The translations under genes were made by a program, and so were the position numbers. Positions 20,460 to 28,834 of a DNA stretch of 64,000 nucleotides are shown here, piece after piece. The stretch's first letter is position 1; every line of letters begins with the position of its first letter. The notes under the pieces were generated by a model. The model had not been told where the DNA came from. It worked only from the letters and a program-made list of their open reading frames with translations, and made no database searches. The DNA comes from Paraburkholderia caballeronis (GTDB taxonomy: Bacteria; Pseudomonadota; Gammaproteobacteria; Burkholderiales; Burkholderiaceae), in the NCBI RefSeq assembly GCF_900104845.1, contig NZ_FNSR01000001.1:3644916-3708915 (forward strand). The letters are read 5' to 3'.

Positions 20460-21062
20460 TCAGACGTACACGGCGTCGCCGCCATCCGGCTGCGCATCGC
20501 GCAGCCGGCGCGGCGCTTCGCAATGCACGAGCGTATCGACGAAGTATTTCGCGCGCGGCCACGGGCCGAAGCCGGCGGCCGTGTTGATGTGTCCGGCGTC
20601 GCCGAGATTCACGAATGCGCTGCCGAGACGCTGCGCGAGTTCGCGCGCGCCGCCAAGCGGCATCCACGGATCGGTTTCGCTGCCGATCAGGATCGACGGC
20701 ATCGCGAGGCGCCGCGCGTCGAGCGCGCCGGCGAAGCGGAATTTTTCCGGGCTCGCGGGCGCGACGAGCAGCACGCCGACGACGTCCGCGCCGGTCGCGC
20801 CGTGCTGCAGCGCATGCGCTGCGACGAGGCAGCCGAAGCTGTGCGCGGCCAGCAGGAACGGGCCGCGTTCGCGCGCGAGCAGGTCCGCGAGCGCGTTGCT
20901 CCACACGTGAAGATCGGGCGCGTCCCAGTCGTCCTGCTCGACGCGCAGCGAGCGCGGGAACTGCCGTTCGAGCCACGTTTGCCAATGCGCGCCGTCGCTG
21001 CCGTGCAGGCCCGGCACGGTCACGAGTCTCGGCGGCCAACGCGATTGAGCGCATGAAAACAT
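20460..21062 (-). CDS. RBBP9/YdeN-type serine hydrolase
   Basis: 200-residue alpha/beta hydrolase of the RBBP9/YdeN family. PGLHGSDGAHWQTWLE near the start, the nucleophile elbow AAHSFGCLVAAH, the acid in SETDPWMP and the base in GDAGHINTAAGFGPW are all present. The ATG at 21062 has CAGGAG 12 nt upstream. These small cytoplasmic hydrolases have no agreed substrate. The gene is convergent with ackA. Confidence 0.88.
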   Translation of the reverse strand: MFSCAQSRWPPRLVTVPGLHGSDGAHWQTWLERQFPRSLRVEQDDWDAPDLHVWSNALADLLARERGPFLLAAHSFGCLVAAHALQHGATGADVVGVLLVAPASPEKFRFAGALDARRLAMPSILIGSETDPWMPLGGARELAQRLGSAFVNLGDAGHINTAAGFGPWPRAKYFVDTLVHCEAPRRLRDAQPDGGDAVYV

Positions 21063-21266
21063 GATCTTTCGTCGCTCCTGCAAGGCGGACATTCGAGCGT
21101 GCATTGTGGCTTCTCCCCCGCGCGCGTCGAACCAATTATTTTTGCTTTGCTTCTGATCCGCCCGCCCGGCGCGGGCTGCCGCGAAAGCGGGGAAAGCCGG
21201 GCGCACGCCGTCGCGAAAAAGTAGAATGGGGGCTTGTCACCCACAGACCCGGCATCGGGGGAGATC

Positions 21267-21713
21267 ATGTCGCAGGCTACGAGCATCAACCAGCGGCCGT
21301 TGCAGCCGTTCCATCTCGCGTTTCCGGTCACGAGCCTCGATAACGCACGCGCGTTCTACGGCGGCCTGCTCGGCTGCCCCGAAGGGCGCAGTTCGCCCGA
21401 ATGGGTCGATTTCGATTTCTTCGGCCATCAACTGGTCGCGCATCTCGCGCCGCAGGAAGCGGGCCATCGCAGCGTGAACCAGGTGGACGGCGACGACGTG
21501 CCGGTGCGCCACTTCGGCGTCGTGCTGTCGATGAGCGACTGGCACGCGCTCGCGGACCGGCTGACCACGGCCGGCACGAAGTTCGTCATCGAGCCGCACC
21601 TCCGCTTCAAGGGTGAAGTCGGCGAACAGGCGACGATGTTCTTCCTCGACCCGTGCGGCAACGCGCTCGAATTCAAGGCGTTCGCCGACATCGGCCGCCT
21701 GTTCGCGAAGTGA
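21267..21713 (+). CDS. VOC (glyoxalase/dioxygenase fold) family protein
   Basis: 148 residues forming one paired beta-alpha-beta-beta-beta unit: [20 protein letters not shown] carries the first metal-ligand His, [13 protein letters not shown] the second half, and [16 protein letters not shown] the Glu ligand. Members are metal-dependent lyases, isomerases or dioxygenases; the substrate is unknown. GGGGGAG lies before the ATG at 21267. It opens a seven-gene plus-strand run with close spacing. Confidence 0.87.
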   Translation: MSQATSINQRPLQPFHLAFPVTSLDNARAFYGGLLGCPEGRSSPEWVDFDFFGHQLVAHLAPQEAGHRSVNQVDGDDVPVRHFGVVLSMSDWHALADRLTTAGTKFVIEPHLRFKGEVGEQATMFFLDPCGNALEFKAFADIGRLFAK

Positions 21714-21759
21714 CGCGCGCGGTCCCGGCCGTCGCGTATTCCGAAGCGGGCGCGAACCG

Positions 21760-22710
21760 ATGAAGGTGCTGTTCCATCTGCCGCAGACCGACGCATCCGC
21801 GTGGCTGCACGGCCTTGCGCTCGCGCTGCCCGGCGCGGAACTGCGCGAATGGCAACCCGGCGACGACGCGCCGGCCGACTTCGCGATCGTCTGGAAGCCG
21901 CCGCGCGAACTGCTCGCCGCGCGCGCCGGCCTGCGCGCGATCTTCAACCTCGGCGCGGGCGTCGATGCGATTCTCGCGCTGGAGCGCGAGCATCCGGGCA
22001 CGCTGCCGAAGGATGCGCCGCTGGTCCGGCTCGAAGATTCGGGCATGGCGCAGCAGATGAGCGAGTACGTGATGCACGCGGTGCTGCGTTATCAGCGGCG
22101 CTTCGACGAATACGGGCTCGCGCAGGCCCGCCGCGAATGGCACGGGCTCGCGCCGCATCCGCGCGACACGTTCACGGTGGGCGTGCTCGGCGTCGGCGTG
22201 CTCGGCGCGCAGGTCGCGCGCGCGGTCGCGTCGCTCGGGGTGCCGGTGCGCGGCTTCAGCCGCAGCGCGAAGCAGCTGGACGGCATCGACACCTACGCGG
22301 GCGAGCTGCACGGCGCGCAGTTCGATGCGTTCCTCGACGGCGTGAAGGTGCTCGTGAACCTGTTGCCCGCGACGCCGGACACGATCGACGCGTTGAACGC
22401 GCGCACGTTCTCGAAGCTCGCACGCGGCGCGTATCTGGTGAACGTCGCGCGCGGTACGCACGTCGTCGATCGGGATCTGCTCGACGCGCTGGCCGGCGGC
22501 ACGCTGTCCGCCGCGACGCTCGACGTGTTCCGCGACGAGCCGCTCGCGGCGGAGCATCCGTTCTGGCGCGAGCCGCGCATCACGATCACGCCGCATTGCT
22601 CGGCGCTGACGCTGCGCGACGAGGCGATCGCGCAGATCGCGGACAAGATCGCGGCGCTGTCGCGCGGCGAAACCGTGAGCGGCGTGGTCGATACGGAACG
22701 CGGTTATTGA
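21760..22710 (+). CDS. ghrA: glyoxylate/hydroxypyruvate reductase A (GhrA-like)
   Basis: 316-residue D-2-hydroxyacid dehydrogenase. The nucleotide-binding GVLGVGVLG lies at 141-149; NVARGTHVVD carries the catalytic Arg, the Glu is in the DEPLAAEHPFW region, and ITPHCSA holds the catalytic His. The early GAGVDAIL and the DSGMAQQMSEYV segment are typical of GhrA, which reduces glyoxylate or hydroxypyruvate with NADPH. It starts 46 nt after the VOC gene, probably in the same transcript. Confidence 0.88.
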   Translation: MKVLFHLPQTDASAWLHGLALALPGAELREWQPGDDAPADFAIVWKPPRELLAARAGLRAIFNLGAGVDAILALEREHPGTLPKDAPLVRLEDSGMAQQMSEYVMHAVLRYQRRFDEYGLAQARREWHGLAPHPRDTFTVGVLGVGVLGAQVARAVASLGVPVRGFSRSAKQLDGIDTYAGELHGAQFDAFLDGVKVLVNLLPATPDTIDALNARTFSKLARGAYLVNVARGTHVVDRDLLDALAGGTLSAATLDVFRDEPLAAEHPFWREPRITITPHCSALTLRDEAIAQIADKIAALSRGETVSGVVDTERGY

Positions 22711-22807
22711 AGCGCGTTCCGTGTGAATCCCCCGCGTGGCTCCCCGCGCGAATCATCAGGAAGCCGGCGCATCGTTCGCGCCGGCCCGCAAAAGCAGGAG
22801 ACAACAG

Positions 22808-23731
22808 ATGGCATTGCCCGCAGCAGTGAAGATCGTCGAAGTCGGTCCCCGCGACGGTCTGCAGAACGAGAAGGACTTCGTGCCGACCGCGACCAAGATC
22901 GAACTCGTGAACCGCCTGTCGGCCGCGGGTTTTCCGAACGTGGAGACGACCTCGTTCGTGTCGCCGAAGTGGGTGCCGCAGATGGCCGACGCCGCCGACG
23001 TGATGGCCGGCATCGAGCGCCGGCCCGGCACGCTCTACTCGGTGCTGACGCCGAACCTGCGCGGCCTCGAAGGCGCGCTGGCCGCGCGCGCCGACGAGAT
23101 CGTGATCTTCGGCGCCGCGAGCGAGGCGTTCTCGCAGAAGAACATCAACTGCTCGATCGCGGAAAGCATCGAGCGTTTCCGGCCGGTGACCGAAGCGGCG
23201 AAACAGCAGGGGCTGCGCATTCGCGGCAGCCTGTCGTGCGCGCTCGGCTGTCCGTATCAGGGCGATGTGCCGGTGTCGGCGGTCGTCGACGTGGTCGAGC
23301 GTTTCGCGTCCATCGGCTGCGACGAGATCGACATCGCGGACACGATCGGCGTCGGCACGCCGAAACGCACGCGCGAAGTGTACGAAGCGGTGACCAGGGT
23401 GTTCCCGCGCGAGCGGCTGTCCGGCCACTTCCACGACACGTACGGCCAGGCGCTCGCGAACATCTATGCGGCGCTGCTCGAAGGGATCACGATTTTCCAC
23501 GCGTCGGTCGCGGGGCTCGGCGGCTGCCCGTATGCGAAGGGCGCGACCGGCAACGTCGCGACCGAGGACGTGCTGTACCTGATGAACGGCCTCGGCATCG
23601 ACACCGGCGTCGATCTGAACCAGGTCGTCGCGGCCGGCGATTTCATCTCGACCGCGCTCGGCCGGCAAAACGCCTCGCGCGCCGGCAAGGCGCTGCTCGC
23701 GAAGTCGCGCAACGAAGCCGCGTGCGCATGA
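22808..23731 (+). CDS. mvaB: hydroxymethylglutaryl-CoA lyase
   Basis: 307-residue TIM-barrel lyase. EVGPRDGLQNE holds the metal-binding Asp, HFHDTYGQ the metal-binding histidines, and GLGGCPYAKGATGN the catalytic Cys (Cys240). It splits HMG-CoA to acetoacetate and acetyl-CoA in leucine breakdown. CAGGAG lies 7 nt before the ATG at 22808. The gene is 97 nt after ghrA and heads a run of four small genes, so it may be co-transcribed with both sides; other leucine catabolism genes are not in the window. Confidence 0.94.
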   Translation: MALPAAVKIVEVGPRDGLQNEKDFVPTATKIELVNRLSAAGFPNVETTSFVSPKWVPQMADAADVMAGIERRPGTLYSVLTPNLRGLEGALAARADEIVIFGAASEAFSQKNINCSIAESIERFRPVTEAAKQQGLRIRGSLSCALGCPYQGDVPVSAVVDVVERFASIGCDEIDIADTIGVGTPKRTREVYEAVTRVFPRERLSGHFHDTYGQALANIYAALLEGITIFHASVAGLGGCPYAKGATGNVATEDVLYLMNGLGIDTGVDLNQVVAAGDFISTALGRQNASRAGKALLAKSRNEAACA

Positions 23732-23783
23732 CACAAGCCGCGGGCCGCATCGCGCGGCCCGCGCCCCAGACGGAAAGACTCCC

Positions 23784-24302
23784 ATGACGGAAACCACGCT
23801 CTCCCCCTCCGATCACCTCGATGCGCTGCCCGACGCCGCGCGGCGCGTCGCGCAACTGCTGCGCGAACGCGGCCACGCGAAGCCGGTCGTGATGCTGCCC
23901 GAGACCGGCAAGACGTCCGCCGAAGCGGCGGCCGGACTCGGCTGCGACGTCGCGCAGATCGCGAAGTCGATCCTGTTTCGCCGCCGCGACGACGACGCGC
24001 CCGTGCTCGTGATCGCGAGCGGCGCGAACCGCGTCGACGAACGCAAGGTCGCCGCGCAGGTCGGCGAGATCGGCCGCGCGGACGCGAAGTTCGTCCGCGA
24101 AAAGACCGGTTATGCGATCGGCGGCGTCTGCCCGATCGGCCACGCGACGACGCCGGTCACGCTGATCGACGCGGACCTGTTCGCGCTCGACAGCCTGTGG
24201 GCCGCGGCCGGCCATCCGCATGCGGTGTTCAACCTGACGCCGCAGGAACTGGCCGCGCTGACCGGCGCGCCGGTCGTCGACGTCGCGCTGCGGGACGCGT
24301 GA
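23784..24302 (+). CDS. YbaK/EbsC-type aminoacyl-tRNA deacylase
   Basis: 172 residues of the YbaK/ProX fold. GCDVAQIAKSILFR (with the catalytic Lys), VLVIASGANRVDE and GYAIGGVCPIGH are the family motifs. Such proteins hydrolyse mischarged tRNAs in trans. The sequence is closer to the short YbaK-like subgroup than to E. coli YbaK, so the tRNA specificity is open. The next gene starts 2 nt after its stop. Confidence 0.88.
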   Translation: MTETTLSPSDHLDALPDAARRVAQLLRERGHAKPVVMLPETGKTSAEAAAGLGCDVAQIAKSILFRRRDDDAPVLVIASGANRVDERKVAAQVGEIGRADAKFVREKTGYAIGGVCPIGHATTPVTLIDADLFALDSLWAAAGHPHAVFNLTPQELAALTGAPVVDVALRDA

Positions 24303-24304
24303 CG

Positions 24305-24550
24305 ATGGGCTCGGCTGCTTCCACGCAGGGCGCGGCGCTGTTGCTGCCCGCGCCGCCGTCGCCGTGCATCAACGTGTGCCGGATGAACGACGCGACCGGC
24401 TGGTGCGACGGCTGCCTGCGCACGATCGACGAGATCGCCGGCTGGTCGTCGTTCGACGACGAAACGAAACGCGCGGTGTGGCAAGCAATCGAAACGCGCC
24501 ACGTGCAATGGATCGCGCGGCGCGCGCCGAACCGGGGAGGCGCATCGTGA
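24305..24550 (+). CDS. DUF1289 small cysteine-rich protein
   Basis: 81 residues with the DUF1289 pattern SPCINVCRMNDATGWCDGCLRTIDEIAGW: four cysteines arranged CxxxC-x7-CxxC, likely a zinc or iron-sulfur site. The family is common in proteobacteria, function unproved. It starts 2 nt after the YbaK stop and its own stop overlaps the next start (GTGA), so it belongs to a translationally coupled operon. Confidence 0.87.
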   Translation: MGSAASTQGAALLLPAPPSPCINVCRMNDATGWCDGCLRTIDEIAGWSSFDDETKRAVWQAIETRHVQWIARRAPNRGGAS

Positions 24551-24996
24551 ACGCCCCGGCCCGGGTGGTGAAGATCGGCGAGACCTGTTCGTCCAGGCTC
24601 GCGTTGTCGCCCGAATCGGTGAAGTCGTTCGCGACGCTCGTGAACGATCTGAACCCGCTGCATCACGACGACGCGTATGCCGCGCAGAGCCGCTTCGGCG
24701 GCCTGATCGCGTCCGGCACGCAGCCGTCCGCGCATTTCATGGCGCTGCTCGCGACGCACTTCTCCCAGTACGCGCAGCCGCTCGGCCTCGAATTCGACAT
24801 CAAGCTGAAGCGCGCGTCGCACGCGAACGACGTGCTGACGTTCGAATGGCACGTCGTCGATGCGTGGTGGAAACCGAGCCTGAACGGCGACCTCGTGAAG
24901 CTCGTGGGGTCGGTCGAGAACCAGAACGGCGACACGGTCATTCTCGGCCACGCGACGATCCTCGTGATGCCGAAACCCGGCAGCGCGCCGCAATGA
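24547..24996 (+). CDS. MaoC-like (R)-hydratase family protein
   Basis: 149-residue hot-dog fold protein of the MaoC/NodN type. The active-site segment is NDLNPLHHDDAYA (the Asp and His of the hydratase motif), followed by FGGLIASGTQPSA. Such proteins hydrate enoyl-CoA or related thioesters. The GTG start at 24547 overlaps the DUF1289 stop, and its own stop overlaps the next ATG, so translation is coupled on both sides. The substrate is unknown. Confidence 0.87.
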   Translation: MNAPARVVKIGETCSSRLALSPESVKSFATLVNDLNPLHHDDAYAAQSRFGGLIASGTQPSAHFMALLATHFSQYAQPLGLEFDIKLKRASHANDVLTFEWHVVDAWWKPSLNGDLVKLVGSVENQNGDTVILGHATILVMPKPGSAPQ

Positions 24997-25922
24997 GCGC
25001 GGACGCGATGCTGCCGCCGTCGGTGCGCGTGTTCGAGCGCGGCTGGCTGTCGTCGAACAACGTGCTGCTCGTCGACGACACGCGCGCCGCGCTCGTCGAC
25101 ACCGGCTACGCGACGCACGCGGACCAGACCGTCGCGCTCGTGCGCCATGCGCTCGGCGCGCGTGCGCTCGACCTCGTGGTGAACACGCATCTGCATTCGG
25201 ACCATTGCGGCGGCAACGCGCGACTGCAGGCCGAATGGCCGTGCGATACGCTGATTCCCGCTGCATCCGCGGACGCGGTGCGCGCCTGGGACGACGCGCG
25301 CCTCACGTTTCGCGCGACCGGTCAGGCCTGCGAACGCTTCGGCTTCACCGGCACGCTGTCGCCGGGAGACCGGCTGACGCTCGGCGGGCTCGACTGGCAG
25401 GTGATCGGCGCGCCCGGCCACGATCCCGATTCGGTGATGCTTCACTGCGCGGGCGCGCGCGTGCTGATCAGCGCGGATGCGCTGTGGGAGAACGGCTTCG
25501 GCGTGATCTTCCCGGAACTGGACGGCGCAAGCGGCTTCGCGGAACAGCAGGCGGTGCTCGAAACGATCGCGCGGCTCGACGTCGGCACCGTGATTCCGGG
25601 CCACGGCGCGCCGTTCACCGGCGTCGATGCGGCGCTCGAACGCGCGTTCGCGCGGATCGCGTGGCTGAAGGCCGACCCGGCGCGCAACGCGAAAAACGCG
25701 TTGAAGGTGCTGATCGTGTTCAAGCTGCTGGAAGTGCGCGAGATGCGCTTCGACACGTTGCTCGCGATGCTGCACGATGCCGACGCGATGCGCGCGGCGG
25801 CCACGCAGCTTGCGCCGCCGCAGCAATGGCCCGCGCTGCTGCGTGAGCTGACCGGCGATCTGGCGAAAAACGGCGCGGTTATCGCGGATGGCGAACGGAT
25901 CGTCGCTCCGGCACACGTTTGA
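24993..25922 (+). CDS. metallo-beta-lactamase-fold hydrolase
   Basis: 309 residues with the metal-binding motif HLHSDH (His66, His68, Asp70, His71) and further ligands in GAPGHDPDS, ISADAL and GHGAPF. The second half is a helical extension (about 220-309). Family members cleave thioesters, lactones or glutathione conjugates in the cytoplasm. The ATG overlaps the MaoC stop (ATGA). Coupling to a MaoC hydratase hints at CoA-thioester chemistry, but this is inference. Confidence 0.88.
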   Translation: MSADAMLPPSVRVFERGWLSSNNVLLVDDTRAALVDTGYATHADQTVALVRHALGARALDLVVNTHLHSDHCGGNARLQAEWPCDTLIPAASADAVRAWDDARLTFRATGQACERFGFTGTLSPGDRLTLGGLDWQVIGAPGHDPDSVMLHCAGARVLISADALWENGFGVIFPELDGASGFAEQQAVLETIARLDVGTVIPGHGAPFTGVDAALERAFARIAWLKADPARNAKNALKVLIVFKLLEVREMRFDTLLAMLHDADAMRAAATQLAPPQQWPALLRELTGDLAKNGAVIADGERIVAPAHV

Positions 25923-25945
25923 CCGCCGCCACGGCGCTGCCGGGC

Positions 25946-25977
25946 AAAAAAAACGCTCGCCCTGGAGGGGCGAGCGT
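25946..25977 (-). terminator. intrinsic terminator, best oriented for the minus strand
   Basis: 10-bp stem ACGCTCGCCC (25953-25962) with 25968-25977 and an A8 run on its left side, which becomes a U run in a minus-strand transcript. It lies in the 281-nt gap between the MBL gene (plus) and the DMT transporter gene (minus) and may also slow plus-strand transcription. The remaining gap (25978-26203) shows nothing else. Confidence 0.75.
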
Positions 25978-26203
25978 CAGTATCTTTCTCTGACGTGATC
26001 ACTGTCGAGCGCATCATACCGTCGCGCGCGTTCGCGAAGCATCGGTGATTTCCCTACGGATTCCCGACGCGGCCGGCGGCTCCGCCTCGTGATGAAACGC
26101 CGGACGGCCGCGCCGGAACAACGGCGCAACCCGAAGCGAACGGCCCGCCTTCCGCTCGCGCGGGCCGCACGATTAGTTCAGTCATCCAGAGCAATTTCTC
26201 AAC

Positions 26204-26986
26204 TCAGGTCGAAGACAGCTTCCGCCGTTGCGGCACGATCCGCCAGCCGAGATTCACGCCGGCGGCCGCGAGCAGGATCAGCACCGCGCCCGCGATCTGG
26301 CCGTACATGATGCCGGTGTGCACGATGCCGAGCGTGACGATCTGCGCCCAATGCACCGGCGTCGCCGGCAGCGTGCCGTAACGGATGAACGGCGCGAGCG
26401 CCAGCGCGCCGAACACCAGTTGCACGAGCGCGATCAGATGCGGCGGCGTGCCCGCGAGCCGCTTCGTGATGATCGACGACACCGCGTACAGGAACGCCGC
26501 GCCGGCCGCGTACGCGACGCCTTGCAGATACTGCCCCGGCACCGCGAGCACGGCCGGCTGCACTTTCACGACGCAGACCAGCCCGACGAACGCGATTGCG
26601 AGCCACGCGAGCGTCGATGCGCTGACGCGCTCGCGGAACACCAGCACGCCGAGGCCGACCAGCATGAACGGCTGCGTGTTGTACACGGCGGTCGCCATCG
26701 AGATCGACGCGCGCGAGTACGCGGCGAACAGCAACACCCAGTTCGCGACGATCGCCGCGCCGCCGAGCGCGGCCAGCGTGATGACGCGCAGCGACAGCCG
26801 CGAGCGGCGCAGCATCCCGAGCGCCGCGCAGACCACGGCGAGCGTCGCGCCGCCCAGCACGCAGCGCAGAAACGCGATGTTCAGCGGCGCCTGCTGCGAT
26901 GCGACGACGAGCCAGCCGATCGTGCCGGACATCAGCATCGCGGCCGCCATCTCGGCCGCGCCGCGACGGATATCGGATGAAGCCAT
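26204..26986 (-). CDS. EamA/DMT transporter, apparently lacking one membrane segment
   Basis: 260 residues, shorter than the usual 290-310 of EamA carriers. Helices 1-7 are clear (AAEMAAAMLMSGTIGW onward). Helix 8 (HWAQIVTLGIVHTGIMY) is joined directly to the last helix (GQIAGAVLILLAAAGVNLGW), so the end of helix 8 and the whole of helix 9 seem to be missing, about 40-45 residues, with the frame kept. The family exports amino acids or other metabolites. The start at 26986 gives the usual N-terminus. It is divergent from an Lrp-type regulator that probably controls it. The protein may be non-functional. Confidence 0.8.
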   Translation of the reverse strand: MASSDIRRGAAEMAAAMLMSGTIGWLVVASQQAPLNIAFLRCVLGGATLAVVCAALGMLRRSRLSLRVITLAALGGAAIVANWVLLFAAYSRASISMATAVYNTQPFMLVGLGVLVFRERVSASTLAWLAIAFVGLVCVVKVQPAVLAVPGQYLQGVAYAAGAAFLYAVSSIITKRLAGTPPHLIALVQLVFGALALAPFIRYGTLPATPVHWAQIVTLGIVHTGIMYGQIAGAVLILLAAAGVNLGWRIVPQRRKLSST

Positions 26987-27092
26987 CGAATGCAATCCTC
27001 GAAGGAACGGTGAACGCACGGCGAGCGCAAACGAATGCCCGGCCCCGTTCGCGTGCGGGTGAAGTGCGAATGAGTGAAACCAGTTTAATAGC

Positions 27093-27106
27093 TTCGCCGA
27101 CGCGAA
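27093..27106. promoter_or_regulatory. candidate operator between the DMT transporter and Lrp genes
   Basis: TTCGC-CGAC-GCGAA is a perfect inverted repeat lying in the 197-nt divergent gap, flanked by AGTTTA (27082-27087) and TAAACT (27115-27120), which are also reverse complements of each other. Nested dyads like this suit an Lrp/AsnC octamer or dimer. The AT-rich flanks could hold the divergent promoters. Confidence 0.4.
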
Positions 27107-27183
27107 TACATCGCTAAACTAAGGCGCAAACGAACCCGCGCCTGCGAATCGAAGGCGAAGACAACGCAAAAGAGAACGCGACC

Positions 27184-27657
27184 ATGACGAAACGCCCGAC
27201 CGCCCCGGCTCGCTCCGCGCCGCTCGACGACGTGGATCGCGCGCTGCTCGCCGCGCTCGCGGAGGACAGCCGCGCGCCGGTCAGCGAACTCGCGAAACGC
27301 GTCGGGTTATCCGCGCCGAGCACGTCCGAACGCCTGAAGCGGCTCGAAACACAACGCGTGATCGACAGCTTCACCGTGCAGGTCGATCCGCGCGCGCTCG
27401 GTTATACGTTGCAGGCGATCGTTCGCGTGAAGCCGCTGCCGGGCCAGCTGCATCTGGTCGAAGACCTGATCCGGCGCATCCCGGAGTTCGTCGAATGCGA
27501 CAAGGTCACCGGCGACGACTGCTTCATCGCGCGGCTCTACCTGTATTCGATCGAGCAACTGGACGAGATTCTGTCGAAGGTCGCCGAGCGCGCGGAAACC
27601 AGCACCGCGATCGTGAAGTCGACGCCGGTGCCGCGCCGCCTGCCGCCGCTCGGCTGA
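27184..27657 (+). CDS. Lrp/AsnC family transcriptional regulator
   Basis: 157 residues: winged helix at about 14-62 (DDVDRALLAALAEDSR, VSELAKRVGLSAPSTSERLKRLE), then the RAM/ligand domain from about 70 (GYTLQAIVRVKPLPGQ, VTGDDCFIARLYL). GAGA lies upstream of the ATG. It is divergent from the DMT transporter gene, a common pair in which an amino acid effector controls an exporter. Confidence 0.92.
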   Translation: MTKRPTAPARSAPLDDVDRALLAALAEDSRAPVSELAKRVGLSAPSTSERLKRLETQRVIDSFTVQVDPRALGYTLQAIVRVKPLPGQLHLVEDLIRRIPEFVECDKVTGDDCFIARLYLYSIEQLDEILSKVAERAETSTAIVKSTPVPRRLPPLG

Positions 27658-27682
27658 CGGCGGCGCGCGGCGCTCACAGTAC

Positions 27683-28576
27683 TTACGGTTCGCGCGCGTC
27701 GAAGAACGACCGCATCTCCGCGAGCAGCGCGTCGGGCGCTTCTTCCGGAATGTAGTGGCCGCACGGCAGCGCGACGCCGCTGACGTCGCGCGCGACCTTG
27801 CGCCATTCGGCGAGCGGATCGAAGCATTGTCCGATCACGCCGTGCTCGCCCCACAGCACGCGCAGCGGGCACGACACCTTGAGCCCGCGTTCGATATCCG
27901 CGCGGTCATGATCGAGGTCGATGGTCGCGGACGCGCGGTAGTCCTCGCACATCGCATGCACCGCGCCTGGCTGGCGCAGCGCGTGGCGATACGCGTCGAG
28001 CGCCTCCGGCGCGAACGGCGCGAGGCCCGCATGGCGGCTGCCCATCACGCGCTCGATGTAGGCGTCCGGGTTCGCGCCGATCAGCGCCTCCGGCAGCGGC
28101 TCCGGCTGGATCAGGAAAAACCAGTGGAAATACAGCGTCGCGAACCGGCGGTCGGTCTGCTCGTACATCGCGAGCGTCGGCGCGATGTCGAGCAGCATCA
28201 GCCGCTCGACCGCGTCCGGATGATCGAGCGCCATCCGGTGCGCGACGCGCGCGCCGCGATCGTGCGCGCAGACCAGAAACCGCTCGAAGCCGAAGTGGCG
28301 CATCACCGCGACCTGGTCCGCGGCCATCGCGCGTTTCGAATAGGTTTCGTGCGCCGCATCGCCATGCGGCTTCGACGACGCGCCATACCCTCGCAGATCG
28401 GTCGCGATCACCGTGAAGTGCGCGGCCAGTTCCTGCGCGCAGCGATGCCAGATCAGGTGCGTCTGCGGATGCCCGTGCAGGAGCAGCAACGGCGGACCGT
28501 CGCCGCCCTTCACCCCGGCGATGTCGACGCCATTGGCGGTGGAAACGGTGAAAGGCGCGAATGCGTCGAACGGCAT
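27683..28576 (-). CDS. haloacetate (fluoroacetate-type) dehalogenase
   Basis: About 297 residues of the alpha/beta hydrolase fold. The elbow is AHDRGAR, with the nucleophile Asp106 instead of Ser, plus the two arginines that bind the carboxylate in fluoroacetate dehalogenase. HGHPQTHLIWH, the FHWFF pair (His and Trp of the halide pocket), CEDYRAS (Tyr) and the base in LPCGHYIPEEAP are also present. It hydrolyses C-halogen bonds of haloacetates to glycolate. The start at 28576 is chosen for AAAGAGA upstream; 28594 is possible. No dehalogenase regulator is next to it. Confidence 0.85.
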   Translation of the reverse strand: MPFDAFAPFTVSTANGVDIAGVKGGDGPPLLLLHGHPQTHLIWHRCAQELAAHFTVIATDLRGYGASSKPHGDAAHETYSKRAMAADQVAVMRHFGFERFLVCAHDRGARVAHRMALDHPDAVERLMLLDIAPTLAMYEQTDRRFATLYFHWFFLIQPEPLPEALIGANPDAYIERVMGSRHAGLAPFAPEALDAYRHALRQPGAVHAMCEDYRASATIDLDHDRADIERGLKVSCPLRVLWGEHGVIGQCFDPLAEWRKVARDVSGVALPCGHYIPEEAPDALLAEMRSFFDAREP

Positions 28577-28834
28577 GGCGTGTCTCTTTGTCATTGTTGG
28601 ATCTGCGACATTGTAGGTGCGATGGTCGCAGCCGGTACGCGGTTTCTCCGCGCCGCAGCGGAAACCGAACACTCCCTCGAAAGCATCGTGGGTAACGTAT
28701 GGCCGTCATGCACGCCTATAATCGAACGACCGTTTTATGCCGTGAACGACGAACGTCGCCGCGCACGGTTCGTCATCCCGATCGATCGACCGCAACGCAG
28801 TGCATGCGCACACTCGCGCGAGGAGACCCGAACC

